From Thermofilum sp. NZ13 (GTDB lineage: Archaea; Thermoproteota; Thermoprotei; Thermofilales; Thermofilaceae), in NCBI GenBank assembly GCA_002855745.1, contig NDWX01000004.1:62001-126000 (forward strand): 64,000 bases of DNA, in the 5' to 3' direction. Numbering within the stretch: the stretch's first letter is position 1; each line of letters begins with the position of its first letter. Under the pieces are notes generated by a model, which was not told where the DNA came from, did not search any database, and saw nothing but the letters and a program-made list of their open reading frames with translations. A program made the position numbers and the translations under genes. Below, piece by piece: positions 42,297-51,000 of the stretch.

Positions 42297-42872
42297 GTGG
42301 TTGCGGTGAAAATCATAGGTGTAGCATGCCTGGGCACAGAGCCCCCTGAGAGCCTCAAGGAGAAAGCCCGTCTTTTCGTGGCGAGAGTCAGGGAGTTTTG
42401 CGGCACTAACACCTTCATAGCGCTTGGCGGCTACTGGGGTTTGATGAGAGTAGTTGCCGACGAAGCCTTGGCGAGCGGGCTGGGTGTTATCATTTTCCCT
42501 CCCTTGGAGCGCGAAGCTGAGCACTTCCCCGATGCAGCCATTGTTGTTCGAACGGGCATGGGATTCAGGCTGAGGAGCGTCGTATTGGCTAGGACCGCGG
42601 ACATCCTCGTCGCGCTGGGCGGTGAGGCTGGAACAATGCAAGAGGTGTTCACGGCGTACCTCGAGGGAAAGCCCGTCTTGGTCCTAGGCGGTACGGGCCT
42701 CTCTACAGACAAGCTTAGCGCGTTTGCTCCCTACGTAGACTCGAGGGCTTTAGCAACTGTGAAAATTATTGAGGATCCGGTTGCTCTAGCCGAGGAGGCG
42801 TGCAGAGTGCTAGCCGAAGGCCCGGTCGCCCGCGTCGCCAAGCCCGGGAACTATGAAGGCCCTGGAGTTTAG
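42297..42872 (+). CDS. LOG/TIGR00725-family Rossmann-fold protein
   Basis: 191 residues. SLOG-type motifs: IALGGYWGLMRVVADEALASG (two pieces LGGYWGLM and DEALASG), FRLRSVVLA, and the LOG signature GGEAGTMQEVF. Relatives are lysine-decarboxylase-like proteins or cytokinin-riboside phosphoribohydrolases, acting on nucleotides, which would fit Upp next door. GTG 42297 is used; GTG 42306 follows a GGGGGTGG ribosome-binding-like stretch and may be the true start. Overlaps the end of upp by 63 bases. Confidence 0.8.
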   Translation: MVAVKIIGVACLGTEPPESLKEKARLFVARVREFCGTNTFIALGGYWGLMRVVADEALASGLGVIIFPPLEREAEHFPDAAIVVRTGMGFRLRSVVLARTADILVALGGEAGTMQEVFTAYLEGKPVLVLGGTGLSTDKLSAFAPYVDSRALATVKIIEDPVALAEEACRVLAEGPVARVAKPGNYEGPGV

Positions 42873-43562
42873 CTGGGGATCCACCGCGAAAGCGTACATC
42901 GTTATACCCCCGTGCTCGCTGAGAATTCTCTTTACACCTACTTCGGTTGCTATGAGCGCTGAAACAATAATCTTCACGGCTTCGACCCGCTCCGTGACCT
43001 TGCGAAGAACGGCTGATAGAGTGGAACCCGTCGCCAGCATCGGGTCTACGACGATAATAACCCCCGAGCGCTCGGGAACCGACATGTAGCTCAGCTCCAC
43101 TTCCAGACTGAACTCCCTACTCTCCGCGTCGTCCACTTCCGCTCTTTTCGCTGAGACGAAGCCAACTTTAGCGTCCTCGAACACCTCTAGCATACCCCAT
43201 GCCATCGGGAGTGCGGCCCTGAGAACAGCTATGACGGTCACATCACAGCCGTACTCGAAGCCCTTGGCTCTCACGCCCAGCGGGGTCTCGACGCTCGTCT
43301 CTGTCAGCGGTACCTCGTTGGAGATCTCGTAGGCGGATATGATCCCTGCCTTGTAAAGCAAGCGCCGGAACTCCGATCTAGGTGTCTTACTGTCGCGTAG
43401 TCGAGACAGGATGACCTGAGCTGCAGGTTTATCTATCAGCCTTAACCGGTTCAGCGTGAAACCACTTTTCTCGACGACACCCCCCTTTAAAAAGTTGGCG
43501 TCACACCACGTTGGACTTGACGCGCGTGAGGTAGATTTCTCTCTCCAGCCTATACGCCTCAT
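42810..43562 (-). CDS. upp: Uracil phosphoribosyltransferase (start unclear)
   Basis: Converts uracil and PRPP to UMP. Conserved parts: VILSRLRDSKTPRSEFRRLL, VETPLGVRAKG, VLRAALPMAWGM, the PRPP loop VDPMLATGSTLSAVL, and the C-terminus GLGDAGDRAFG. Homology begins near LRLIDKPAAQVIL (about 43450). No ATG, GTG or TTG is in frame there; the nearest ATG, 43562, is inside the aldolase gene. TTTTTAAA on the minus strand at 43486-43493 predicts a transcript start near 43465, so a rare start such as the CTG at 43456-43458 is possible. Recycles uracil released by the phosphorylases. Confidence 0.85.
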   Translation of the reverse strand: MRRIGWREKSTSRASSPTWCDANFLKGGVVEKSGFTLNRLRLIDKPAAQVILSRLRDSKTPRSEFRRLLYKAGIISAYEISNEVPLTETSVETPLGVRAKGFEYGCDVTVIAVLRAALPMAWGMLEVFEDAKVGFVSAKRAEVDDAESREFSLEVELSYMSVPERSGVIIVVDPMLATGSTLSAVLRKVTERVEAVKIIVSALIATEVGVKRILSEHGGITMYAFAVDPQLNSRAFIVPGLGDAGDRAFG

Positions 43563-44154
43563 CTGGGAGCGGGTGCGGCTTACCAGCCAGGCGCGCCAAG
43601 AGGTACACCTTGGCGGCTCTCTCCACGTAAACGGCTGTATCAACGGCTTCGTCGAGAGTTCTGCCAACGGTTAAAATCCCGTGATTTGCCAGAATAACCG
43701 CACTACGGTCGCCCAGGGCTTTGACGATGTTCTCACCCAGTTGCGGTGATCCGGTTGGGGCGTAGTCGGCCACCTGCACCTCTCCACCGACGTAAATGAC
43801 CGTTTCCTCAAGCACAGGCGGGATGCCTTCACGCAAGACTGCAAACACAGACGCGTAGACGGGGTGGACGTGAACGATGGCGTTGACGTCCATTCTAGCT
43901 TTGTAAATGGCTATGTGCGTTGGTAGCTCGACACTAGGCCGGCCGGAGCCCTCTATGACTCTTCCGCTGAGGTCCACCACTAGCAAGTCCTCAGGCACCA
44001 GGTCGCTTTTTCTCCGCCCGCTTGGGGATATGAGGATCCTGTCGCTGCCGATCCTCACGCTGATGTTGCCGCTGTAGCCGAAGTTCACCCCCAAGGATTC
44101 GAGGTACTGGAAGGCTCGGACGATCTTCCGGCGAAGCTCTACCTCGCGCTCCAC
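43501..44154 (-). CDS. Class II aldolase/adducin family (fuculose-phosphate aldolase-like)
   Basis: 217 residues. Zinc and active-site motifs: NFGYSGNISVR, ISPSGRRK, ELPTHIAIYK (Glu catalytic), VHVHPVYASV, and ILANHGILTVG. Cleaves sugar phosphates such as L-fuculose-1-phosphate or related pentulose phosphates into DHAP plus an aldehyde. Archaea also use relatives in salvage of 5'-deoxy sugars, compatible with the nucleoside theme (inference). ATG start; overlaps the upp ORF. Confidence 0.85.
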   Translation of the reverse strand: MEREVELRRKIVRAFQYLESLGVNFGYSGNISVRIGSDRILISPSGRRKSDLVPEDLLVVDLSGRVIEGSGRPSVELPTHIAIYKARMDVNAIVHVHPVYASVFAVLREGIPPVLEETVIYVGGEVQVADYAPTGSPQLGENIVKALGDRSAVILANHGILTVGRTLDEAVDTAVYVERAAKVYLLARLAGKPHPLPDEAYRLEREIYLTRVKSNVV

Positions 44155-44283
44155 ATGCCAATGGGACAGGTTGCCTCCAATTAAGCTTATGTTGGTTGTC
44201 GCCTGAGGCCGGGTTTTCAGGCGTAATCCACGAGGATGCGGGAAGGCTTAATCTTTAATAGGCTAGGCTTGCTTGACAGAGTT

Positions 44284-45177
44284 ATGCGCTTGTCGCCGGA
44301 GTGCGTGCCCTGCATACTCAACGTTCGCATGAGGGAAATCCTTGGCTCGGAGTTCAACGATGAGATGAAGATGCGAGCCGCGAAGGAGCTGGTAAAATCC
44401 TACGGCGAGATGCTTGAGGGCAGTGATACGACTACGATGCTCGCTTGGAGGGCTTACAGGAAATCGAAAGAACTTTTAGGTAAAGATGATCCTTACGTCG
44501 CGTTCAAGAAAAGGTCCCACGAGGTGGCGTTGCAGCTGTCCCAAGCCGTTTTAAGCGAGCTTGAATCCAAGGTAGGTTTTGAGCGATTCCACTATGCGGT
44601 CAGAGCCAGCCTCGCGGCAAATTTCATCGATCCGGGCTCGCCGATGGGAACCGGCCCGGAGGACTTTCACCACAGGCTGAGAGAGCTAAGGTTCGGGGTG
44701 GATGAGTCTGAGAAGCTTTACCTCACGTTGCTCCAGAGTAGCAGGGTGACGTACATTCTAGACAATTGCGGTGAAGCGGTGTTCGACATGATTCTCTTGA
44801 AGGAGATCTCAGCCATGGGCTCCGACATTAAAATCGTGGTCAAGGGCGAGCCATACCAGAACGACGTCACGGTCAGGGAGGCCAAGGAGTACGGGCTAGA
44901 CGAGTTCGGAGAAGTTGTAAGCACCGGTAGCGACTTCCCGGGAGTGGTACCCGGGTATGCGTCTGAGGAGTCGTTAAGCGCGCTGAAGTGGGCTGACGTT
45001 GTGATCTCGAAGGGCATGGCGAACTACGAGGCATTCCTTGCGTACCCTCCCGAGAAGCCTGTTTTCGTAATGCTGGTTGCGAAGTGCGACCCCATTGCGC
45101 GCTCAATAGGAATAAAGAGAGGTGAGGCAGCGGCGTTCTTCCTGAAGGGGGCTCCGAACCTCTTGAAGTTCCAGTGA
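44284..45177 (+). CDS. DUF89 / ARMT1-like metal-dependent phosphatase
   Basis: 297 residues from ATG 44284 (MRLSPECVPCILNVR). DUF89 hallmarks: CVPCIL at the N-terminus, ILDNCGEAVFD with the metal-binding Asp-Asn, KGEPYQNDVT, and ISKGMANYEAF near the end. The family removes phosphate from damaged or overflow phosphometabolites (damage control). CTTTAATA at 44253-44260 sits 27 bases upstream of this start, so the longer in-frame version from 44236 is not used. Confidence 0.85.
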   Translation: MRLSPECVPCILNVRMREILGSEFNDEMKMRAAKELVKSYGEMLEGSDTTTMLAWRAYRKSKELLGKDDPYVAFKKRSHEVALQLSQAVLSELESKVGFERFHYAVRASLAANFIDPGSPMGTGPEDFHHRLRELRFGVDESEKLYLTLLQSSRVTYILDNCGEAVFDMILLKEISAMGSDIKIVVKGEPYQNDVTVREAKEYGLDEFGEVVSTGSDFPGVVPGYASEESLSALKWADVVISKGMANYEAFLAYPPEKPVFVMLVAKCDPIARSIGIKRGEAAAFFLKGAPNLLKFQ

Positions 45178-45245
45178 TTCTCCCTGAACCGCTAAGTATT
45201 TTTCTGAGCCACGCGGCTTTATCACGCCAAAGGCGATGGTTTTAA

Positions 45246-46091
45246 ATGGAAGAAAATCTTGTTGAGAAAGCAAAGGAGATATACAAAGATATCCCGATAG
45301 ACGCTTCTTCCCTCGAAACGTACGTCAAGCTAATGCAACTTCAGAAAGAGCTAGAGGCAACTTTCGAGGAGAAGTTCTCCCACGTTGACGTCGAAAAAGC
45401 CAACTCTGTCATAAGGGAGGGGAAACCGGCCTTCCTGGGAGTGGACTTGAGCCTTAACGAGGAGGAGATGGGTCAGGCGATGCTCCAGATAACGGGGCTA
45501 CTGAAATCCGAGGTGCCTGACGCGTCCCAGTTTCTAGAGCGGCTAGAGGAGGCATGGAAAAGCGGCCAGCTGAGCCTGGTCAATCTGGGTGAAAGCCTCC
45601 TGACAGGCGACGTCGACTACGCTCACGCCAAAGCCGAGGAGCTACAGGTTGATCACGAGGTCCTTGAAGCTGTTACCGCCTGGGTCATGCAAGTCTTATT
45701 CCAGGCGTTGGCCTCGCAGCTGAGCGGTAAAATAGACCTCTCGACATGGACCCTAGGAAGGTGCCCTGTTTGCGGCGGGTCCACGAGGCTCGAGATCGTA
45801 GATTCTGAAGGCTCAGCCCACCTGAAGTGCCAGTTCTGCGGCACCGAGTGGGGCTTCCAGGAGAACAAGTGCCCCTACTGCGGGAACGAGAGCGCAGAGG
45901 AGATCACATCGATTCCGGCAGACAAAGAAGGAAGGTTCACCCTGAATATCTGCCACGTTTGTGGGAGGTACTGGAAGGTGGTGGACGAGAGGAAGACTGG
46001 GCAAGCGGTGCCGAGAAAGCTCTACGACCTCTGGACGTTCAAACTGGACCTCATCGCAAGTGGTGGGAAAACAATCACTCCGGAGCAGTAG
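45246..46091 (+). CDS. fdhE: FdhE-like zinc protein (formate dehydrogenase accessory)
   Basis: 281 residues. Helical N-terminal 165 residues, then paired CxxC sites: CPVCGGST, CQFCGTEWGF, CPYCGNES, CHVCGRYWKVVDE. This is the FdhE rubredoxin-like double fold; FdhE helps assemble or redox-tune formate dehydrogenase. No formate dehydrogenase genes lie in the window, so the partner is elsewhere or different. ATG start. Convergent with tldE. Confidence 0.8.
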   Translation: MEENLVEKAKEIYKDIPIDASSLETYVKLMQLQKELEATFEEKFSHVDVEKANSVIREGKPAFLGVDLSLNEEEMGQAMLQITGLLKSEVPDASQFLERLEEAWKSGQLSLVNLGESLLTGDVDYAHAKAEELQVDHEVLEAVTAWVMQVLFQALASQLSGKIDLSTWTLGRCPVCGGSTRLEIVDSEGSAHLKCQFCGTEWGFQENKCPYCGNESAEEITSIPADKEGRFTLNICHVCGRYWKVVDERKTGQAVPRKLYDLWTFKLDLIASGGKTITPEQ

Positions 46092-46094
46092 CTA

Positions 46095-47423
46095 CTACCC
46101 TGAAACCGTGACGCCCTTAAACAGTATGTCTGGTGTGTATATACCTGTGTACGTGTTTCTCACGTGAACAGCCGGCTCAAGCGACGAAGCTATCGAGTAT
46201 ATGTTACCCGAGACTGTGACGGGTCGGAGAGGAACCAGCTCACCGCTCTTAACGAGGTAGGGGTTCGAGGCAACGACGCTGAAGTTTCCGGTGATGTAGT
46301 TAACGGTGTGAACGCTCAGAAGCGATCCATCAATCACGACGTTCGCATCCTCAAGGAGTGCGTCGGTTGTGTGGAGTCCTCCTTTTACGATGAGGTTGGA
46401 TGAGGATATCCCTATTGCGCCTCTGCCTCTAACGGCGTTACCGGTGGAGGGGACTTTCATTCTCCTGGCAGTGTACATGTTGTGCAAGTAGGATTTCAGC
46501 ACCCCTTTCTCCGCGAGGACTGTTCTCCTCCTCGGAACCCCCTCAGCGTCGTAAAGGGTTGTCGCGAGGCCACCAGGCATACAGCCATCATCTATCAACG
46601 TGAGCTCGCCCAGAACCTTTTCCCCCAATTTATCGCGGAGCGGGCTGAAACCCTCAAGAACGTTCATTGCGCTGAAAGCGGGGAGTATGAGGTACTCGAT
46701 GAGGCTCGCTAAGGGCTCGGCCATAAACAGAGCGTTCCCCGTCAGCGGCTGTCCCAGCTTCTCAGCCCTCAGGCTGTCCAGGGCTAGCTTCTTCGCCTTC
46801 TCGATCATCTGGGCCGTATCGTAGATCAGCCCCCTTGCCTCAACGGAGGCCCCGCCCGTGCCCTCCCGGAAGCCATCCGATGACTTCAGCCAGATGAACA
46901 GCCCCATGGATGTTCCCCGGTCCTCTGCCCTCACGCCTCTCGTATTGTACGTCAGGCTCCTAAACACCGTGGAGGATCCCCCTGCAGCCGCGACCTTTAG
47001 CCTTGGGTCGAGAACATGCGCTTCACCTATTAGATCCTTCACAATGCTCGCGAGCTGCTCAACCTCGAGCGAAGCAACACCTTCGTCGTAACCGATCCAG
47101 CTGTGGACGGGCGGCTCTGGGTCAGGGAGAGCCTCCCAGTAAGGATCCTCCTCGGCTTTCTTAGCCATCTCCACCGCGCTACTGATGGTTCTCTCCACGA
47201 CGTTCCAATCAGACGAAGTTGCCGTCGCGATAGCTACCCTTTTCCCAACGGCCACTCTAACCCACACGTCTGACGTGTACCTCGTGATGGGCTTCGGGTA
47301 CGTCCCCTCGGACTTTACGCTTATAGTGCTCGTGCTGGTGATGCCGATCTCAGCCTCGCTCGCCCCGAGCTCGAGCGCTCGCTTCAAACCCTTATCCAGG
47401 ATGTGGGCTAACTCCACCATCAC
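46095..47423 (-). CDS. tldE: TldE (PmbA)-type metalloprotease subunit
   Basis: 442 residues of the TldD/PmbA family. It has the EDRGTSMGLFIWLK and RGVRAED phrases and a C-terminal GNAVRGRGAIGISSSNL region but lacks the HExxxH zinc motif, as expected for TldE. TldD/TldE heterodimers degrade peptides and mature some microcins and modified peptides. Start overlaps the tldD stop by four bases. Confidence 0.88.
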   Translation of the reverse strand: MMVELAHILDKGLKRALELGASEAEIGITSTSTISVKSEGTYPKPITRYTSDVWVRVAVGKRVAIATATSSDWNVVERTISSAVEMAKKAEEDPYWEALPDPEPPVHSWIGYDEGVASLEVEQLASIVKDLIGEAHVLDPRLKVAAAGGSSTVFRSLTYNTRGVRAEDRGTSMGLFIWLKSSDGFREGTGGASVEARGLIYDTAQMIEKAKKLALDSLRAEKLGQPLTGNALFMAEPLASLIEYLILPAFSAMNVLEGFSPLRDKLGEKVLGELTLIDDGCMPGGLATTLYDAEGVPRRRTVLAEKGVLKSYLHNMYTARRMKVPSTGNAVRGRGAIGISSSNLIVKGGLHTTDALLEDANVVIDGSLLSVHTVNYITGNFSVVASNPYLVKSGELVPLRPVTVSGNIYSIASSLEPAVHVRNTYTGIYTPDILFKGVTVSG

Positions 47424-48811
47424 CTTTCACCTCCCACGAGAAGCCGGGTAGCTCTCAGGGAAGGTCCCCCGTCACCGACGTGCACCATTTGGCCATACTT
47501 CCCACACCCTCCGAAGGGGCTCGTTGAGATTTCCACGTTGTCGGCCACGGCGTCGATGTACTTAAGCATCTCGAGTATGTTTCCTGCTAGAACGACGTCC
47601 CTTACGGGCTCCTTGAGCTCTCCGTTCTCAACGATAAACCCTATCCTAGAGTTGAAAGTGAAGGTGCCATCCTCCTCGACCTGACCCCCCGCCGGTTTGT
47701 CGAGCAGGAGCCCGTGTCGCGTCTCCCTTATTATTTCCTCCTCCTTCCAGTCACCCCTCTCGAAGAAAGTGTTTCTCATCCTCACGATAACGTCGTGGGC
47801 AAAGCTCTGAGCTCTTCCATTCCCCGTCGGCTTCATGCCGAGTAGCGCTGCACTCTCACGGCTGTGCAGGTAGCCGACCAGCACTCCACGCTCGACGAGC
47901 ACTGTGCGCTGGGTAGGCGTACCCTCGTCGTCGACGGGCAGGACATAGCCGCCCCGCGGGTCAAAGCCGGAATCCACTATCGTCACAAGCTCGCTGGCTA
48001 TTTGTTCGCCCAGACGACCGGTCAGGGGGCTCGTCTTCGTGAAAATACTGTCGGCTTCTGTGAGGTGGCCGAAGCTTTCATGGGCGAAGACGCCCGTGAG
48101 CTCAGGCCTTGTTATCACGACGTGCTCACCGGCAGGGGGGCGCCTAGCCTTCAGGGAGAGGCGTGCCATCTCCACCGCCTTCTCAGCGGCCTTCTCGGGT
48201 GCCTTATCTCCCGTAAAGTACTCCAGCCCCTGAGACGCCCCGAAAGTCTCGAAGCCATCCCCCGTCTTCCCGTTCTCGCGGAGAACCACAGACGCGGAGA
48301 CCCCTGTTACAAGCCTCTCCGAAAGCACGCGCACGCCGTCCAGAGAGTAGACCTCCACGAAGCCGTAGTAAGCCCCGTAGCGCGATGTGGCCGACGACGC
48401 CCCGCTATCCTTCGCTACGCTGTAAGCCCTCTTAACTAGATCTATCTTCTCGTCCACCGCTACCCTCGATGGGTGCTTTCTCACCGAGTCGAAAGTGTAC
48501 CTGCCCTCCTTGACGCCCAGCTCCGCGACAGACTTGTCTCCCTTGCCCAGCGCTTGAGCGGCTTTCACAGCGCTGATCAGTGCTCTCTCAAGCCCCTCTC
48601 TCGTCAACTCAGTGGTAGACGAGAAGCCGATACTGCCCTCCCTAATAACTCGAACAGCCACACCTCTAGAGGCCGAGATGCTGAGCGTGACGATTCGCCC
48701 GTTCACAAGCTGTATGTACTCGCGGGTCGTATCCTCGAACCTAACATCGGCAAAGCTGACACCCTCCTCTGAGGCCCTTCGGAGGAGAAACTCTGCCAGG
48801 TCTTCAAACAC
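47420..48811 (-). CDS. tldD: TldD metalloprotease subunit
   Basis: 463 residues. Catalytic zinc motif HESFGH (GVFAHESFGHLTEAD), together with YVLPVDDEGTPTQRT, GRAQSFAHD and FGGCGKYGQ typical of TldD. Forms the active protease with TldE in the same operon. Its start is about 26 bases from the divergent phosphatase gene, so promoters for both overlap there. Confidence 0.93.
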   Translation of the reverse strand: MFEDLAEFLLRRASEEGVSFADVRFEDTTREYIQLVNGRIVTLSISASRGVAVRVIREGSIGFSSTTELTREGLERALISAVKAAQALGKGDKSVAELGVKEGRYTFDSVRKHPSRVAVDEKIDLVKRAYSVAKDSGASSATSRYGAYYGFVEVYSLDGVRVLSERLVTGVSASVVLRENGKTGDGFETFGASQGLEYFTGDKAPEKAAEKAVEMARLSLKARRPPAGEHVVITRPELTGVFAHESFGHLTEADSIFTKTSPLTGRLGEQIASELVTIVDSGFDPRGGYVLPVDDEGTPTQRTVLVERGVLVGYLHSRESAALLGMKPTGNGRAQSFAHDVIVRMRNTFFERGDWKEEEIIRETRHGLLLDKPAGGQVEEDGTFTFNSRIGFIVENGELKEPVRDVVLAGNILEMLKYIDAVADNVEISTSPFGGCGKYGQMVHVGDGGPSLRATRLLVGGER

Positions 48812-48837
48812 ACCGTAATACCCAGGCGAACGAATAT

Positions 48838-49719
48838 ATGTTTTCCTACACGATTTTTCCCGTGTCGAGGTTTAGAATACTCAGGCCTCGATTGTACTGG
48901 TCCTCGTGCCCATCATCTGAAGAGCTAAGGGTTCTGCGGGACCAAGGACTCAGCCTCGTGGTGGACCTAACGGAGAACGAGTGTAGCTACGATGTTCCTC
49001 AAGGGGTGGAGAGGCTGGCGTTCCCGATTCCCGATTTTTCGTTCAGGTCCCCAGAGGTTGTTTTCTACAAGGTGGTGGAGCCCGCGAAAAGGGAGGTCGA
49101 GAGCGGGGGAACCGTGCTCGTGCACTGCATGGGCGGTATCGGCAGGAGCGGGACCGTTGCAGCGATGCTCTTAGTCATCCTCGACCGAATGACTCTAGAT
49201 GGAGCGTTAAGCAGGGTCAGGAGGCTCGGGGGAGGCCCCCAGGTTCCTGCCCAAGCCACCGCCCTCCGGTGGTTCGAGAGGAACGTGAGCACAATAGGCT
49301 ACAGCAAATACCTCAGCTTCTCGGAGCGGATCACGACGCTGGGTGATCGAAGGGCAGACCACGTGTCATCTAGAATCAACCTGGCTCTTGACATCCTAAG
49401 TGAGCTAGGTCTCAGCGGCCTCCAACCCGAACAGATCTTCGAGTGCATGATCGATGCTTTGGTAACGGGAACGCAAACCGCCTGCTTACCGTCGAGCTTG
49501 GGCGAGGCCGCGGGCGACGTTCTCCGATTGGCGGAGATTGTGGGAAACGTGTTCTACGGGGAAGGACTCTACGTGGGTCTAGAGAAGAGAAACGGCAAGC
49601 TGTACCTGCTCTTGAACGGCTTTGTAGCGGCTGGAGAGCTAGCCTCGCGCCTAAGGAGCTTCATAAAGGGGAGTCGCTTCCTAAAGGATCTCATGGACGT
49701 TGAGGAAGTGTTTGAGTGA
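48838..49719 (+). CDS. Dual-specificity/tyrosine phosphatase with C-terminal extension
   Basis: 293 residues. Residues 1-155 are a compact cysteine phosphatase: VVDLTENECS, AFPIPDFSFRSPE, and the P-loop HCMGGIGRSGT (HCx5R) near residues 98-108. Residues 160-293 are a helical extension (NLALDILSELGLSGLQPEQIF) of unknown nature, not usual in archaeal phosphatases of about 150-170 residues. ATG start. Monocistronic; 195 gene-free bases follow. Confidence 0.8.
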   Translation: MFSYTIFPVSRFRILRPRLYWSSCPSSEELRVLRDQGLSLVVDLTENECSYDVPQGVERLAFPIPDFSFRSPEVVFYKVVEPAKREVESGGTVLVHCMGGIGRSGTVAAMLLVILDRMTLDGALSRVRRLGGGPQVPAQATALRWFERNVSTIGYSKYLSFSERITTLGDRRADHVSSRINLALDILSELGLSGLQPEQIFECMIDALVTGTQTACLPSSLGEAAGDVLRLAEIVGNVFYGEGLYVGLEKRNGKLYLLLNGFVAAGELASRLRSFIKGSRFLKDLMDVEEVFE

Positions 49720-49914
49720 GCGCACTCGGAGCGGTGCCGCTTTCTGACCTCTTTTTCTATGAGCGGAGAAAGTCCCTCCCTCTTCTCAGTCAGTGGTTCC
49801 CGGGGTCGGGGTATCGAGCGATAGTGCTCTCCCGCACGGAGCCTGTACTGACGCAAGGGCATGGTTAAGGCTCGGCGGAAGGTTTAAAGAAGCCCTCCGC
49901 GAATTAAGCACGTA

Positions 49915-51000
49915 ATGGACTCCAAGTCTAGACCCAACGTCAGAGAGGCGTTGTTCTGGGAGGGGGTTGAGGGGAAGCCCGGGTATGTGCGTTGCAACCT
50001 CTGCCACCGCCGTTGTGTAATAGCGCCCGGGCGCTTCGGGGTATGCGGTGTGAGGAGAAACATTGACGGAAGACTCTACACCTACGTTTACGGGCTACTC
50101 ACCGCAGCAAACCTCGATCCAATCGAGAAAAAGCCGCTCTCACACTTCAACCCCGGTAGCGCCGTTTTCTCCATCTCCACGCCCGGTTGCAACTTCTTCT
50201 GCCAGTTCTGCCAGAACTGGGAGATCAGTCAGAGCAGGCTGGAAAAAGGCCTCTACGGGATGCAGTACACGCCTGAACGGGTCGTGAGCGAGGCTCTCCG
50301 CTTGGGGGCCGACGGCATATCCTACACCTACAACGAGCCAACGATCTTCTACGAGTTTATGCTGGACACCGCGAAGCTCGCTAAGCGCAGCGGTTTGTTC
50401 AACACCATGGTTACGAACGGTTACATGACGCAGGAGGCTTTGCAGGAGCTGAGCAAGTACATGGACGCCGCCACGGTTGACTTCAAGGGAGGCGGCAACC
50501 CGGACTTCTACAGGAAGTTCATGGGCGTTCCGGACCCCAGCCCCATCTACGACACCCTACTGGCTATGAAGGAAAAAGGAATGCACGTTGAGATTACTAA
50601 CCTCGTAGTCCCCCTCGTCGGGGACGATGAGGACGACTTAAAGAAGCTTGCGCGATGGATAGCGGACAACCTGGGCGTCGAGACCCCATTCCACCTCCTG
50701 CGCTTCTACCCCCACTACAAGATGATAGACTACCCGCCTACAGATGTCCAGAAACTGGACCAGCTGGCTTCGATCGCAAGGGAGGAGGGCTTGAAGCACG
50801 TGTACGTGGGGAACGTGTGGGGCCATCCCCTCGAGCACACCTACTGTCCGAGATGCGGCTACAAGGTAATCGAGAGGAGAGGCTTCTTCATCACCAAGTG
50901 GAACTTGACAGACGACAACCGTTGCCCAAGGTGCGGCTACAAGCTGAATATAAGGGGGTCTTATAGAAAGAGGAACTGGGAGTTCGAGTACTTCCTCTAA
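49915..51000 (+). CDS. amrS: AmrS: AmmeMemoRadiSam-system radical SAM enzyme
   Basis: 361 residues. N-terminal cysteine ribbon (VRCNLCHRRCVIAPGRFGVCGVR in two pieces CNLCHRRC and GVCGVR), the radical SAM motif CNFFCQFCQNW (CxxxCxxC), and C-terminal zinc ribbon pairs (CPRCGYK twice). The architecture matches AmrS, usually found with AmrA (Memo) and AmrB (AMMECR1), neither of which is in the window. Substrate unknown. ATG start 33 bases after AGGTTTAAAG. Overlaps the convergent reductase by four bases. Confidence 0.9.
   Translation: MDSKSRPNVREALFWEGVEGKPGYVRCNLCHRRCVIAPGRFGVCGVRRNIDGRLYTYVYGLLTAANLDPIEKKPLSHFNPGSAVFSISTPGCNFFCQFCQNWEISQSRLEKGLYGMQYTPERVVSEALRLGADGISYTYNEPTIFYEFMLDTAKLAKRSGLFNTMVTNGYMTQEALQELSKYMDAATVDFKGGGNPDFYRKFMGVPDPSPIYDTLLAMKEKGMHVEITNLVVPLVGDDEDDLKKLARWIADNLGVETPFHLLRFYPHYKMIDYPPTDVQKLDQLASIAREEGLKHVYVGNVWGHPLEHTYCPRCGYKVIERRGFFITKWNLTDDNRCPRCGYKLNIRGSYRKRNWEFEYFL

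Noticed and set aside
49720-49914. tRNA or other RNA between the phosphatase gene and amrS
   Set aside because: GTCAGT...ACTGAC can pair, but no tRNA T-loop, acceptor stem or other RNA signature is present.
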